DNA of 64,000 nt from Hydrocarboniphaga effusa AP103 (GTDB lineage Bacteria; Pseudomonadota; Gammaproteobacteria; Nevskiales; Nevskiaceae). This document shows positions 44,939 to 53,554 of this stretch, piece by piece. The position numbers and the translations under genes are program-made. Within the stretch, counting starts at the first letter, position 1. Every line of letters starts with the position of its first letter. The notes below the pieces were generated by a model. It was not told the DNA's origin and did not search any database. It was given only the letters and a program-made list of their open reading frames with translations. Location: positions 1-64,000 of the forward strand of contig NZ_AKGD01000001.1 in the NCBI RefSeq assembly GCF_000271305.1. Direction: 5' to 3'.

Positions 44939-44968
44939 AACGGCAGTCCAGCTCGACATTGCCAACCT

Positions 44969-47900
44969 TCAACCACCCGCCAGCAGCCGCGCATTCCCAC
45001 CCACCGCCGCCGTATTCACCGTCAAGGTCCGCTCGGTCACGAACCTCAGCAAATAATGCGGCCCGCCCGCCTTCGGGCCCGTTCCCGACAGACCCTCGCC
45101 TCCGAACGGCTGCACGCCGACGACCGCGCCGGTCATGCCGCGATTGATGTAGCAGTTGCCGACCCGCGCCCTCGCCTGCACGCGCCGCCAGGTGGTTTCG
45201 ATGCGCGAATGCACGCCGAGCGTGAGCCCGTAGCCGGTCGCGTTGATCGCGTCGATCACCTGGTCGAGATCCTTCGCGCGATAGCGCACCAAGTGCAGCA
45301 TCGGGCCGAAATACTCGCCGTCGAGCTGCTCGATGTCCTCGATCCTCGCCACCGTCGGCGCGAAATAGGTTCCGTGCGCGCAGGCCTGTGGCAACGCCAC
45401 TTCGGCGACGATGCGCCCCTGCCAGCGCAGCTCGTCCGCATGCCGCTTGAGCCGTGCGAGCGCGGCGTCGTCGATGACCGGGCCGACGTCGGTTTCGAGC
45501 AGGCCCGGATCGCCGACAGCGAGTTCCTGCATCGCCCCGCGCAGCATCTGCTCGACCTTGTCGGCGATCTCCTCCTGCACGTAGAGCACGCGCAGGGCCG
45601 AGCAGCGCTGGCCGGCCGAGTGGAAGGCCGATGCGATCGCGTCCTTGACGACCTGCTCGGGCAAGGCGGACGAATCGACGATCATCGCGTTCTGGCCGCC
45701 GGTTTCGGCGATCAGCGTGGCGATCGCGCCGGGCCTTGCGGCGAGCTGGCGATTGATGGCCTGCGCCACTTCGACCGAGCCGGTGAACACCACGCCGGCG
45801 ATGCCCACGCCGGCGCACAGCGCGGCGCCGACCTCGCCGTCGCCGAGCACGCATTGCAGCACGGTGGCCGGCACGCCGGCCTCGTGCAGCAGGCGCACCA
45901 TCTGCACCGCGATCAGGTTGGTCTGCTCGGCCGGCTTGGCGACCACCGCATTGCCGCAGACCAGCGCGGCCGCGATCTGGCCCGTGAAGATCGCGAGCGG
46001 GAAGTTCCATGGCGAAATGCAGACGAACACGCCCTTGCCATGCAGCTGCAGTTCGTTGTGTTCGCCGGTGGGGCCGTTCATGACTTCGGGCGTCGACAAC
46101 AGACGACGCGCATGTGTCGCGTAGTAGCGCAGGAAATCGGCGGCCTCGCGCACTTCGGCCATCGCGTCGGGCAAGGTCTTGCCGGCTTCGCGCACGAGCA
46201 GGTGCAGGAATTCGGCGCGACGCGCTTCGAGCCGGTCGGCGGCGCGATCGAGCGCATCGGCGCGCAGCGCGACCGGCGTCGCAGCCCAGGCCGGTTGCGC
46301 TCTTGCCGCGGCCGACAGCACCGCCGGCACCGTGGCGACGTCGAGCGCCATCCATTCGCCGAAGCGACGACGGCGGTCCGACGGATCGGTGATCGCATAA
46401 CGCGGCCCGGAGTTCGGCAAACCCTCGGCGAGCAGGGACGCGGCCTGCGTCGGAACCGCAGCCGAACGCAGCGCCTGCGCGAGCGCCGCCACGCCCGCTT
46501 CGTCGGCGAAGTTGAAGCCTTCCGAATTGCGTCGGGCGGCGCCGTAGAGATCGCGCGGCAGCGGCAGACTCGGATGGGTCTTGACCGGCAACTCGGCGAC
46601 CTGCGCAACCGGATCGGCGACCAGCGATTCGGGCGGCGCCTGCTCGTCGAAGATGCGATTGACGAACGAAGTGTTGGCTCCGTTCTCGAGCAGGCGACGC
46701 ACGAGATACGGCAGCAGGTCTTCGTGCGAGCCGACCGGCGAATAGACGCGGCAAGGCACCGGCCATTGCTCGCGCACGACTTCGTAGAGCGCCTCGCCCA
46801 TGCCGTGCAGGCGCTGGAACTCATAGCCTGACGCCGCCGTCGAGACGGAGGCTGCATAACCCGCTGCGGCTCGCGCCGCATGCTCATCGCCCGCGAAGCT
46901 GCGCACGGCCGCGATCGTGTGCGCGTTGTGCGTCGCGAACATCGGGTAGAACACGTCGCGCGCCGCGAGCAGCTTGCGTGCGCAGGCCAGATACGCGACA
47001 TCGGTGTTGGGCTTGCGCGTGAACACCGGATAGCCCGGCAAGCCCTGCTCCTGGCTGCGCTTGACCTCGGTGTCCCAGTACGCGCCCTTGACGAGCCGAA
47101 CCGCGAGCTTGCGGCCCGCCTTGCGTGCGACCGATTCGAGCCAGTCGATCACGGCCGGCGCGCGCTTCTGGAAGGCCTGCACGGCCAGGCCGTAGCCGCT
47201 CCAGCCGGCCAGCGAGGCATCGAGGAACACCGGCACGATCACGTCGAGCGACAGTTCGAGCCGATCGGCTTCTTCGGCATCGACGGTCAGGCCGATGTTC
47301 TGCTCGCGCGCCATCTGCGCGAGCACCAGCAGGCGCGGCGTGAGTTCGGCGAGCACGCGCTCGCGCTTGGCGAACTCGTAGCGCGGATGCAGCGCCGAGA
47401 GCTTGATCGAAATGCCCGGTCTTTCGGCCACATCACCGTCGCGGTTCGAATCGGCTCGACTGCCGATCGCCACGATCGCATCGCGATACGCCTGGTAATA
47501 GCGATCCGCATCGGCCTGCGTGAGTGCGGCTTCGCCGAGCATGTCGAAGGAATGCAGGTAGCGGATCTGATCGCGATCGCGCGTGTTCTTGAGCGCCTCG
47601 GCGATCGTGCGCCCCATCACGAACTGATGCCCCATGAGCTTCATCGCCTGGCGTACCGCGAGCCGGATCACCGGTTCGCTCGATCGGCCGATCAGACGGT
47701 TCATCGCCGACTTGAAATTGCCTTCGGTCTGCGGCGCTACCCGCACGATCTTGCCGGTGAGCATGAGGCCCCAGGTCGAGGCATTGACGAACAGCGAGTC
47801 GCTGCGACCGAGATGCCTTTCCCAGTCGGCGCCCGCGAGCTTGTCGGCGATCAGCGCTTCGGCGGTGTCGTCGTCCGGAATGCGCAGCAGCGCCTCGGCC

Positions 47901-48178
47901 AGGCACATCAGCAGCACACCTTCTTCGGACGACAGATCGTACTGGCGCATGAAGGCATCGAGCGGGCTCTGATCGTCGCGCCTCGCGCGCACGCGCCGGA
48001 CCCAGTCGACCGCTTGCGCCTGCACGGCCGCGGCGCGCTCCGCGGGCAGCTCGGCCAGGGCGCAAAGCCGGTGCAACAAGCTGGTTTCATCGGCCAGCCA
48101 GGCCGAGGTGATGGCGGTGAAAAGAGCGTCGCGCAACGGCGCGGGACGGCTGACGACGAATTCGCTGGAGTCGGTCAC
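44969..48178 (-). CDS. putA: Bifunctional proline dehydrogenase / P5C dehydrogenase PutA
   Basis: Oxidises proline to glutamate in two channelled steps. The PRODH barrel (about 130-500) shows SIKLSALHPRYE, VRLVKGAYWDTEVKRSQ and EFQRLHGMGEALY. The P5C dehydrogenase domain (about 530-1060) shows NFPLAIFTGQ, AKPAEQTN, FTGSVEVAQ, AETGGQNA and the catalytic Cys in GQRCSALR. 1069 aa, with no ribbon-helix-helix DNA-binding domain at the N-terminus and little C-terminal extension, so this is a minimal enzyme-only PutA that cannot repress its own gene. Transcribed alone, divergent from the lipoprotein gene across 219 bp. Confidence 0.96.
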   Translation of the reverse strand: MTDSSEFVVSRPAPLRDALFTAITSAWLADETSLLHRLCALAELPAERAAAVQAQAVDWVRRVRARRDDQSPLDAFMRQYDLSSEEGVLLMCLAEALLRIPDDDTAEALIADKLAGADWERHLGRSDSLFVNASTWGLMLTGKIVRVAPQTEGNFKSAMNRLIGRSSEPVIRLAVRQAMKLMGHQFVMGRTIAEALKNTRDRDQIRYLHSFDMLGEAALTQADADRYYQAYRDAIVAIGSRADSNRDGDVAERPGISIKLSALHPRYEFAKRERVLAELTPRLLVLAQMAREQNIGLTVDAEEADRLELSLDVIVPVFLDASLAGWSGYGLAVQAFQKRAPAVIDWLESVARKAGRKLAVRLVKGAYWDTEVKRSQEQGLPGYPVFTRKPNTDVAYLACARKLLAARDVFYPMFATHNAHTIAAVRSFAGDEHAARAAAGYAASVSTAASGYEFQRLHGMGEALYEVVREQWPVPCRVYSPVGSHEDLLPYLVRRLLENGANTSFVNRIFDEQAPPESLVADPVAQVAELPVKTHPSLPLPRDLYGAARRNSEGFNFADEAGVAALAQALRSAAVPTQAASLLAEGLPNSGPRYAITDPSDRRRRFGEWMALDVATVPAVLSAAARAQPAWAATPVALRADALDRAADRLEARRAEFLHLLVREAGKTLPDAMAEVREAADFLRYYATHARRLLSTPEVMNGPTGEHNELQLHGKGVFVCISPWNFPLAIFTGQIAAALVCGNAVVAKPAEQTNLIAVQMVRLLHEAGVPATVLQCVLGDGEVGAALCAGVGIAGVVFTGSVEVAQAINRQLAARPGAIATLIAETGGQNAMIVDSSALPEQVVKDAIASAFHSAGQRCSALRVLYVQEEIADKVEQMLRGAMQELAVGDPGLLETDVGPVIDDAALARLKRHADELRWQGRIVAEVALPQACAHGTYFAPTVARIEDIEQLDGEYFGPMLHLVRYRAKDLDQVIDAINATGYGLTLGVHSRIETTWRRVQARARVGNCYINRGMTGAVVGVQPFGGEGLSGTGPKAGGPHYLLRFVTERTLTVNTAAVGGNARLLAGG

Positions 48179-48397
48179 GACGGCGCTCCTCGATAGTGTC
48201 GTGAGATTCTAGGCCTGCAACGGCGATCGAACCTGCCGGGAAAACGCCCAGCCTGCCCCTCGCTGGACTCGCATCCGCCGTTGGTCCGATCTTCAGCCCG
48301 GATCAAGCCGGCCGATTCAGACTCGCGCGGTCGGCAGGACCGAAAACCGGTCATCGATACCGGTAGCCAGAGTCACAACGAGGAGGACACAGGGGGA

Positions 48398-49543
48398 ATG
48401 AGGGGCCAGTCATCACGCAGCCTGTGCGCGTCGTATCGTCCTGGACGGCTCGTATGGCAACGCCTGCTGGTGATCTTCGGCTGTCTCGCGTTGTTGAACG
48501 CCTGCTCAGTGTTCCGCCACAAGCCAGAGCCCGGCTCCCCTGAAGCGATCGCGGCCGAGCAGGCCAAAGCCGAGAAGGAAGAACGTAAGCGCCGGCTCAA
48601 GGACGAGCGCAAACGCAACAACCCCTGCGAATTCCAAAGCGAAGACGAAGTGCCGGTGATCGACGACACGCGCGTGATGCTGCAGAAGCGCACCTGCACC
48701 GCCGCGCTGTGGCTCGACGGCCTGTTCGGCGACGAAGGCGGCGACGTCGAAGCAGCCAAGCGCACGCACGGTTTCGTGCAGCTCAACAACACCTGGTCGG
48801 AGTTCGACGGCTACAACTCGCGCATGCGCATGCGCGTCGAGTTCGACCTGCCGACGATGGAAGACCGGCTTTCAGCCTTCATCGGCCGCGACAGCGACGA
48901 AGACTTCGTGCGCGGCCGAACCGAGACCTCCGAACTGCGCGATACCTTTCCGACGCTCGACGGCCAGAACCAATGGCTCGCCGGCCTTGGCTATGCCTTG
49001 CCTTCCAGCACCAACCTGCAGACGCAGTTTCGCGTGGGCGTGCGCGGGGCGACCTCGCCTCGCGCGTTCGTGCAATCGCGCGTTCGCTACATGCTCTACT
49101 CGGATGACAATGACGTCGCCTACCTGCGCACAACCCCGTTCTGGAACACGCGCGATGGCTTCGGCATCACCCAGAACTTCGATTTCAGCCACGTGCTGAC
49201 GCCCAAGCACCTGCTGCGCTGGTACACCATCGGCACCATCTCCGAGCGCAGCGAAGGACTCAACTGGCGCAACTCGCTGGTGCTCTACCAAAACCTCAAC
49301 TACCGGCGTGGCCTGGCCTACGAAGCGTTCATCCGTGGCGAAACCGACGAGCCCGAGCCGCTCTACGAATACGGGGCGCGCATCCTGTTCCGCCATCCGT
49401 TCCTCAAGCGGAGGATGTATCTGGAGTGGGCCGCGGGCTACAGCTGGCCACGCATCGATCCGAACAAGCCGCGCGACGGCTCGACCAACATCGGCCTGTC
49501 GCTGGAACTGCCGTTCGGCACCGAATTCGTCGAGAAGAACTGA
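48398..49543 (+). CDS. Putative outer-membrane lipoprotein of unknown function
   Basis: Not a family I can name. The N-terminus is a lipoprotein signal with lipobox LLNAC (Cys near residue 36). A strongly charged stretch follows (AEQAKAEKEERKRRLKDERKRNN), then about 280 residues with alternating aromatic/polar strands (QLNNTWSEFDGY, RMRMRVEFDLP, LEWAAGYSWPRI) that look like a small beta-barrel, ending GTEFVEKN. AGGAGG lies ahead of ATG 48398, which is preferred to an upstream frame start at 48281. It may be an envelope barrel tethered by a lipid. Followed 83 bp on by cutA. Confidence 0.75.
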   Translation: MRGQSSRSLCASYRPGRLVWQRLLVIFGCLALLNACSVFRHKPEPGSPEAIAAEQAKAEKEERKRRLKDERKRNNPCEFQSEDEVPVIDDTRVMLQKRTCTAALWLDGLFGDEGGDVEAAKRTHGFVQLNNTWSEFDGYNSRMRMRVEFDLPTMEDRLSAFIGRDSDEDFVRGRTETSELRDTFPTLDGQNQWLAGLGYALPSSTNLQTQFRVGVRGATSPRAFVQSRVRYMLYSDDNDVAYLRTTPFWNTRDGFGITQNFDFSHVLTPKHLLRWYTIGTISERSEGLNWRNSLVLYQNLNYRRGLAYEAFIRGETDEPEPLYEYGARILFRHPFLKRRMYLEWAAGYSWPRIDPNKPRDGSTNIGLSLELPFGTEFVEKN

Positions 49544-49626
49544 TCACGGCAAAGCGGCGTTGTGACGCGGCGCGCCCATGGCTTCTACAATGCGTGCTGT
49601 CCTGGTTTGGCCTCCCCAACAACGCC

Positions 49627-49956
49627 ATGAGCACCGAAGCATCCGAAGCTGTGCTCATGGTCACCGTGAGCTGTCCACCCGAGCGCGCCGAGCCCCTCGC
49701 CGCCCAGCTCGTCGACGCCCGCCTCGCCGCCTGCGTGAACATCGTGCCGACCGTGCGCTCGATCTATCGCTGGAACAACGAAGTGCGAAGCGATGACGAG
49801 TCGCTGATGCTGATCAAGACCGCCGAATCGCGCTTCGAAGCGCTCAAGGCCTTCGTGCTCGACCATCATCCTTACGAACTTCCCGAAATCGTCGCGGTCA
49901 AGCTCACGCCCGCACACACGCCTTATCTCGCATGGGTTCTCGAAAACACACTCTGA
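49627..49956 (+). CDS. cutA: CutA divalent-cation tolerance protein
   Basis: Small trimeric cytoplasmic protein of the PII-like fold, named for copper tolerance but of uncertain role. The family pattern is clear: VTVSCPPERAEPLAAQLVDARLAACVNIVP near residues 12-40 with its conserved Cys, YRWNNEV near 48, LIKT near 62 and a Trp near the end (AWVLENTL). 109 aa is standard. Its 3' end overlaps the DsbD-alpha gene by 25 nt, so the two are co-expressed. Confidence 0.94.
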   Translation: MSTEASEAVLMVTVSCPPERAEPLAAQLVDARLAACVNIVPTVRSIYRWNNEVRSDDESLMLIKTAESRFEALKAFVLDHHPYELPEIVAVKLTPAHTPYLAWVLENTL

Positions 49957-50399
49957 GCCTGGTCGCCGGTCTGCTGATCGGCTCGCTGTCGATGGCGACC
50001 CCGATGCCGGCGGCCGCCGTCGACTGGCTAAAGCCCAAAACCGACGACGATCTGCTGCCCGCCGACGAGGCGATTCAGGTGCAGGCCGCGGTCTGGCAGA
50101 ACGGCGAGCTCAGCGTCGGCCTCGAAGCCGCCAAAGGCGTCTATGTGTATCGCGACAAGCTCAGCCTCGAGGCCCTGCAGCCCGCGAGCGCCAGGCTCGG
50201 CAAGCTCAAGCTTCCCGATGGCGAGCCGCATCACGACGACCACTTCGGCGACGTGCGCGTGCTGCGCGGTAGCGTGCTCGCACGCGCCGCGGTCGCCAAC
50301 GCGCCGCAGCAGGTTCGCGTCCGTTACCAAGGCTGTGCCGAAAACCGCGTCTGCTATCCGCCGCAGACCCGCATCCTGACCGTGGAGAAGCTCAACTGA
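49932..50399 (+). CDS. Stand-alone DsbD N-terminal (alpha) domain protein
   Basis: Periplasmic thiol-disulfide protein. After a signal peptide (to about AAAVDW, residue 31) the 120-residue immunoglobulin-like DsbD-alpha domain follows, with the active CX5C pair in YQGCAENRVCYPP near residue 135. It ends there: the membrane (beta) and thioredoxin (gamma) parts of full DsbD are missing and are not found in any frame downstream. It overlaps cutA by 25 nt and the TlpA-like gene by 1 nt (TGATG), so it probably exchanges electrons with the next protein. Start chosen at the signal peptide. Confidence 0.85.
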   Translation: MGSRKHTLSLVAGLLIGSLSMATPMPAAAVDWLKPKTDDDLLPADEAIQVQAAVWQNGELSVGLEAAKGVYVYRDKLSLEALQPASARLGKLKLPDGEPHHDDHFGDVRVLRGSVLARAAVANAPQQVRVRYQGCAENRVCYPPQTRILTVEKLN

Positions 50400-50941
50400 T
50401 GTCACGCAAGTTCTCGCAGCTGGCCGTGGTGCTCGGCCTGGGCGTGGTCGCGGCCGCCGGCGGCTACGGCGCCTATCGCTATCTCGCGAGCCCCACCGTC
50501 ATCGACGAGCCGGGCGGCCAGGCGCCCGCGATCTCGCTGCCCGACCTGACCGGCCAGCCGCGCACGCTCGCGGAATTTCGCGGCAAGCTCGTGCTGGTGA
50601 ATTTCTGGGCGACCTGGTGCACGCCCTGCCTCAAGGAAATTCCGATGCTGATCGACATGCAGACCCGCTTCGGCGAACAGGGCCTGCAGATCGTCGGCCC
50701 GGCGATGGATACTCCGGAGGCCGTGCGCAACAAGGCGCCGCAGCTCGGCATCCCGTACCCGGTGCTCGTCGGCGACGCCGAAATCGTCGATGCGATGCAG
50801 GCGCTCGGCGACACGCTCGGGGCGCTTCCATACTCCGTTCTGATTGATGCGAATGGAGAAATCGTGTTCCGCAAGCATGGCGAGTTCGAGCGGGATGAGC
50901 TCGAAAAGCTCATCGCAAGCCATCTTCCGAAGGCCGGTTGA
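50399..50941 (+). CDS. TlpA/ResA-like membrane-anchored thioredoxin
   Basis: 180 aa. An N-terminal membrane anchor (QLAVVLGLGVVAAAGGYGAY) holds a thioredoxin-fold domain in the periplasm, with redox site WCTPC near residue 80 and cis-Pro in GALPYSVLID near 143. The AhpC/TSA-Redoxin type insert marks it as TlpA/ResA/CcmG-like, reducing disulfides in cytochrome c or copper-site maturation. Start codon overlaps the DsbD-alpha stop by 1 nt, so the pair may form one electron relay. Confidence 0.9.
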   Translation: MSRKFSQLAVVLGLGVVAAAGGYGAYRYLASPTVIDEPGGQAPAISLPDLTGQPRTLAEFRGKLVLVNFWATWCTPCLKEIPMLIDMQTRFGEQGLQIVGPAMDTPEAVRNKAPQLGIPYPVLVGDAEIVDAMQALGDTLGALPYSVLIDANGEIVFRKHGEFERDELEKLIASHLPKAG

Positions 50942-51083
50942 ACGAGCGGTCGAGTGGCGCTACGGCCAACCTGCGGCTAAATCCATGCCATCGGCGCCCA
51001 TCGTGTAGGCAAAATCTGGCAATTTGGCTTTTTGCCAAGAGCTAGGGCAGAATCCGGTTCTCTCGACCACGGACCATCGCCAC

Positions 51084-51530
51084 GTGAGCCATCTGCTGCT
51101 GCTGAATGGCCCCAATCTGAATCTGCTCGGCACGCGAGAGCCCGAGGTCTACGGCTCGACCACGCTCGCCGACATCGAGACCCAGCTGGCTCGCGAAGCC
51201 CAGGCACTCGGCCATCAGCTGTCGGTCTTCCAGAGCAACCATGAAGGCGCCCTGGTCGATCGGGTCCACCGGGCACGCGATGAAAAAGTCGGTTTCATCC
51301 TGATCAACCCCGGCGCGTACACGCACACCAGCATCGCCCTGCGCGACGCCCTGCTCGGGGTCTGCATCCCGTTCATCGAAATTCATCTCTCCAACGTGCA
51401 TGCGAGAGAGCGCTTCCGCCATCACTCGTATCTGTCCGACGTCGCGGCGGGCGTGATCCTGGGCCTCGGCGCCCAGGGCTACAGCCTGGCGCTACAGGCC
51501 GCGCATGCGCGCCTGTCCAACAACACCTGA
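51084..51530 (+). CDS. aroQ: 3-dehydroquinate dehydratase, type II
   Basis: Third step of the shikimate pathway, dodecameric type II enzyme. [16 protein letters not shown] near the N-terminus, the catalytic Tyr in VYGS, the [10 protein letters not shown] segment near residue 76 and the [14 protein letters not shown] active-site loop near 100 are all present. The GTG at 51084 puts the conserved LLLNGPNLN at the usual distance from the start and gives 148 aa. An in-frame ATG at 51024 would add 20 residues with no family counterpart. It precedes accBC, the usual order in this group. Confidence 0.94.
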   Translation: MSHLLLLNGPNLNLLGTREPEVYGSTTLADIETQLAREAQALGHQLSVFQSNHEGALVDRVHRARDEKVGFILINPGAYTHTSIALRDALLGVCIPFIEIHLSNVHARERFRHHSYLSDVAAGVILGLGAQGYSLALQAAHARLSNNT

Positions 51531-51566
51531 GCTGCACAGTCAAATTTAAGGGGAAGAGACATCACA

Positions 51567-52037
51567 ATGGATCTCAGAAAAATCAAGACGCTGATCGAGC
51601 TCGTCGAGCAGTCCGGAATTTCCGAGCTCGAAGTGCGCGAAGGCGAGGAATCGGTGCGCATCAGCCGCCAGACCGCGCCGGTGCAATACATCGCATCGGC
51701 CGCCGCTCCGGCCGCCCAGCCAGCCGTCGCTCCAGCCGCCGCCCCAGCTCCCGCTGCCACACCGGCCGCTGCGCCCGCCCCGGCCGAAGCGCCGAAGCCG
51801 AGCGGACACGTGGTCCGCGCGCCGATGGTCGGCACCTTCTATCGCTCGCCGTCGCCCAACGCCAAGTCGTTCGTCGAAGTGGGCCAGACCGTCAAGGTCG
51901 GCCAGACGCTCTGCATCATCGAGGCGATGAAGATGCTCAACCAGATCGAATCCGATCGCGCCGGCGTGGTCGTCGACATCCTGGTCGACAACGAGCGCCC
52001 GGTGGAATTCGACCAGCCGCTCTTCGTCATCGAGTAA
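51567..52037 (+). CDS. accB: Biotin carboxyl carrier protein of acetyl-CoA carboxylase
   Basis: Carries biotin between the carboxylase and transferase of acetyl-CoA carboxylase, feeding malonyl-CoA to fatty acid synthesis (and here also to the lipid megasynthase). The biotinyl Lys is in [10 protein letters not shown] near residue 122. The Ala/Pro-rich flexible linker lies at about 48-78 and the thumb segment [12 protein letters not shown] near 90. 156 aa, standard. AAGGGGAAG is the ribosome site. Followed 37 bp later by accC. Confidence 0.96.
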   Translation: MDLRKIKTLIELVEQSGISELEVREGEESVRISRQTAPVQYIASAAAPAAQPAVAPAAAPAPAATPAAAPAPAEAPKPSGHVVRAPMVGTFYRSPSPNAKSFVEVGQTVKVGQTLCIIEAMKMLNQIESDRAGVVVDILVDNERPVEFDQPLFVIE

Positions 52038-52074
52038 GCGCCCCCATGACGAAGCCGATGGGCTGCATCGCGCC

Positions 52075-53433
52075 ATGAAAGACATCAAGAAAATCCTGAT
52101 CGCCAACCGCGGCGAGATCGCGCTGCGCATCCTGCGCGCCTGCCGCGAAATGGGCATCAAGACGGTGGCCGTGTATTCGCAGGCCGACCGCGACCTCAAG
52201 CACGTGCTGCTGGCCGACGAAGCCGTCTGCATCGGCCCGCCGGCCGCGCAGAAGAGCTACCTCAACATGGCGGCCATCATCAGCGCCGCCGAGGTCACGC
52301 AGGCCGACGCGATCCACCCGGGCTACGGCTTTCTGTCCGAGAATGCCGACTTCGCCGAAAGCGTCGAGCGCTCGGGCTTCCGCTTCATCGGTCCGCGCGC
52401 GGAAACCATCCGCCTGATGGGCTCCAAGACCAACGCCAAGGCCGAGATGATCGCGGCCGGCGTGCCGTGCGTGCCGGGCTCCGACGGCGCCCTGCCCGAG
52501 AACGACGAGGAGTGCCTCGCGATCGCGGCCAAGGTCGGCTATCCGGTGCTGATCAAGGCGGCATCCGGTGGCGGCGGTCGCGGCATGCAGGTGGTCAAGA
52601 CCGAGGCCGAGCTGATCGACAAGATCGGCATCGCGCGCACCGAGGCGCTCAATGCGTTCAAGGATGCGACGGTGTTCCTCGAGAAATATCTCGAGACGCC
52701 GCGCCACGTCGAAGTGCAGGTGCTTGCCGACGGCCAGGGCAACGCGATCCATCTCGGCGAGCGCGACTGCTCGATGCAGCGCCGCAACCAGAAAGTGGTC
52801 GAGGAATGCACCGCTCCGGGCGTCACCGACGAGCAGCGCGACCAGATCGGCCAGCTCTGCGTCGAGGCCTGCAAGCGCATCGGCTATCGCGGCGCGGGAA
52901 CCTTCGAGTTCCTCTACGACCAGGGACAGTTCTACTTCATCGAAATGAACACGCGTATCCAGGTCGAGCACCCGGTGACCGAGATGGTCACCGGCGTCGA
53001 CCTGATTCGCGAGATGATCCGCATCGCCGACGGCAAGCCGCTGACGAAGAAGCAGGGCAACATCCGCATGCGCGGTCACGCGATCGAATGCCGCATCAAC
53101 GCCGAGAACCCGCGCACCTTCGTGCCCTCGCCCGGCACCATCACCAAGTACCATCCGCCGGGCGGACCGGGCGTGCGCATGGATACGCACATCTACGCGG
53201 GCTATCGCGTGCCGCCGCATTACGACTCGATGATCGGCAAGCTGATCTGCTGGGGCAACACGCGCCAGTCGGCGATCGCGCGCATGCAGGTGGCGCTGTC
53301 CGAGATGATCATCGAGGGCATCGAGACCAACATCAACCTGCAGCGCCGGATCATGGCCGACAAGGTGTTCCAGCGCGGCGAGCACAACATTCACTATCTG
53401 GCGGACATGCTCGCGGAGTGGCAGACGGAATAA
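52075..53433 (+). CDS. accC: Acetyl-CoA carboxylase, biotin carboxylase subunit
   Basis: ATP-dependent carboxylation of BCCP-biotin. ATP-grasp enzyme of 452 aa with the N-terminal [14 protein letters not shown], the Gly-rich ATP loop [11 protein letters not shown] near residue 160, the [16 protein letters not shown] segment near 228 and [15 protein letters not shown] near 288. Complete and typical. Forms an operon with accB. A repeat-rich spacer separates it from prmA. Confidence 0.97.
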   Translation: MKDIKKILIANRGEIALRILRACREMGIKTVAVYSQADRDLKHVLLADEAVCIGPPAAQKSYLNMAAIISAAEVTQADAIHPGYGFLSENADFAESVERSGFRFIGPRAETIRLMGSKTNAKAEMIAAGVPCVPGSDGALPENDEECLAIAAKVGYPVLIKAASGGGGRGMQVVKTEAELIDKIGIARTEALNAFKDATVFLEKYLETPRHVEVQVLADGQGNAIHLGERDCSMQRRNQKVVEECTAPGVTDEQRDQIGQLCVEACKRIGYRGAGTFEFLYDQGQFYFIEMNTRIQVEHPVTEMVTGVDLIREMIRIADGKPLTKKQGNIRMRGHAIECRINAENPRTFVPSPGTITKYHPPGGPGVRMDTHIYAGYRVPPHYDSMIGKLICWGNTRQSAIARMQVALSEMIIEGIETNINLQRRIMADKVFQRGEHNIHYLADMLAEWQTE

Positions 53434-53438
53434 AAGCC

Positions 53439-53532
53439 GGGAGACGGGAGACGGGAGACGGGAGACGTAAAAGCTTGAGGCATCGAGAAGTGTTGGTTAA
53501 CGCGATGCCGCTGCTGTAACGTCTCCCGTCTC
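53439..53532. repeat. Heptamer repeat with complementary arm (foldback element)
   Basis: Four tandem copies of GGGAGAC (53439-53466) are followed by ACGTCTCCCGTCTC (53519-53532), complementary to the end of the array (GAGACGGGAGACGT). An inner stem GGCATCG/CGATGCC (about 53480-53510) closes the loop. The whole spacer would fold into one long hairpin in RNA. Tandem short G-rich units with a complementary arm are a known style of dispersed intergenic element in Xanthomonads. Confidence 0.7.
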
Positions 53533-53554
53533 TCGTTCCCCGTCCCCCGCAAAA

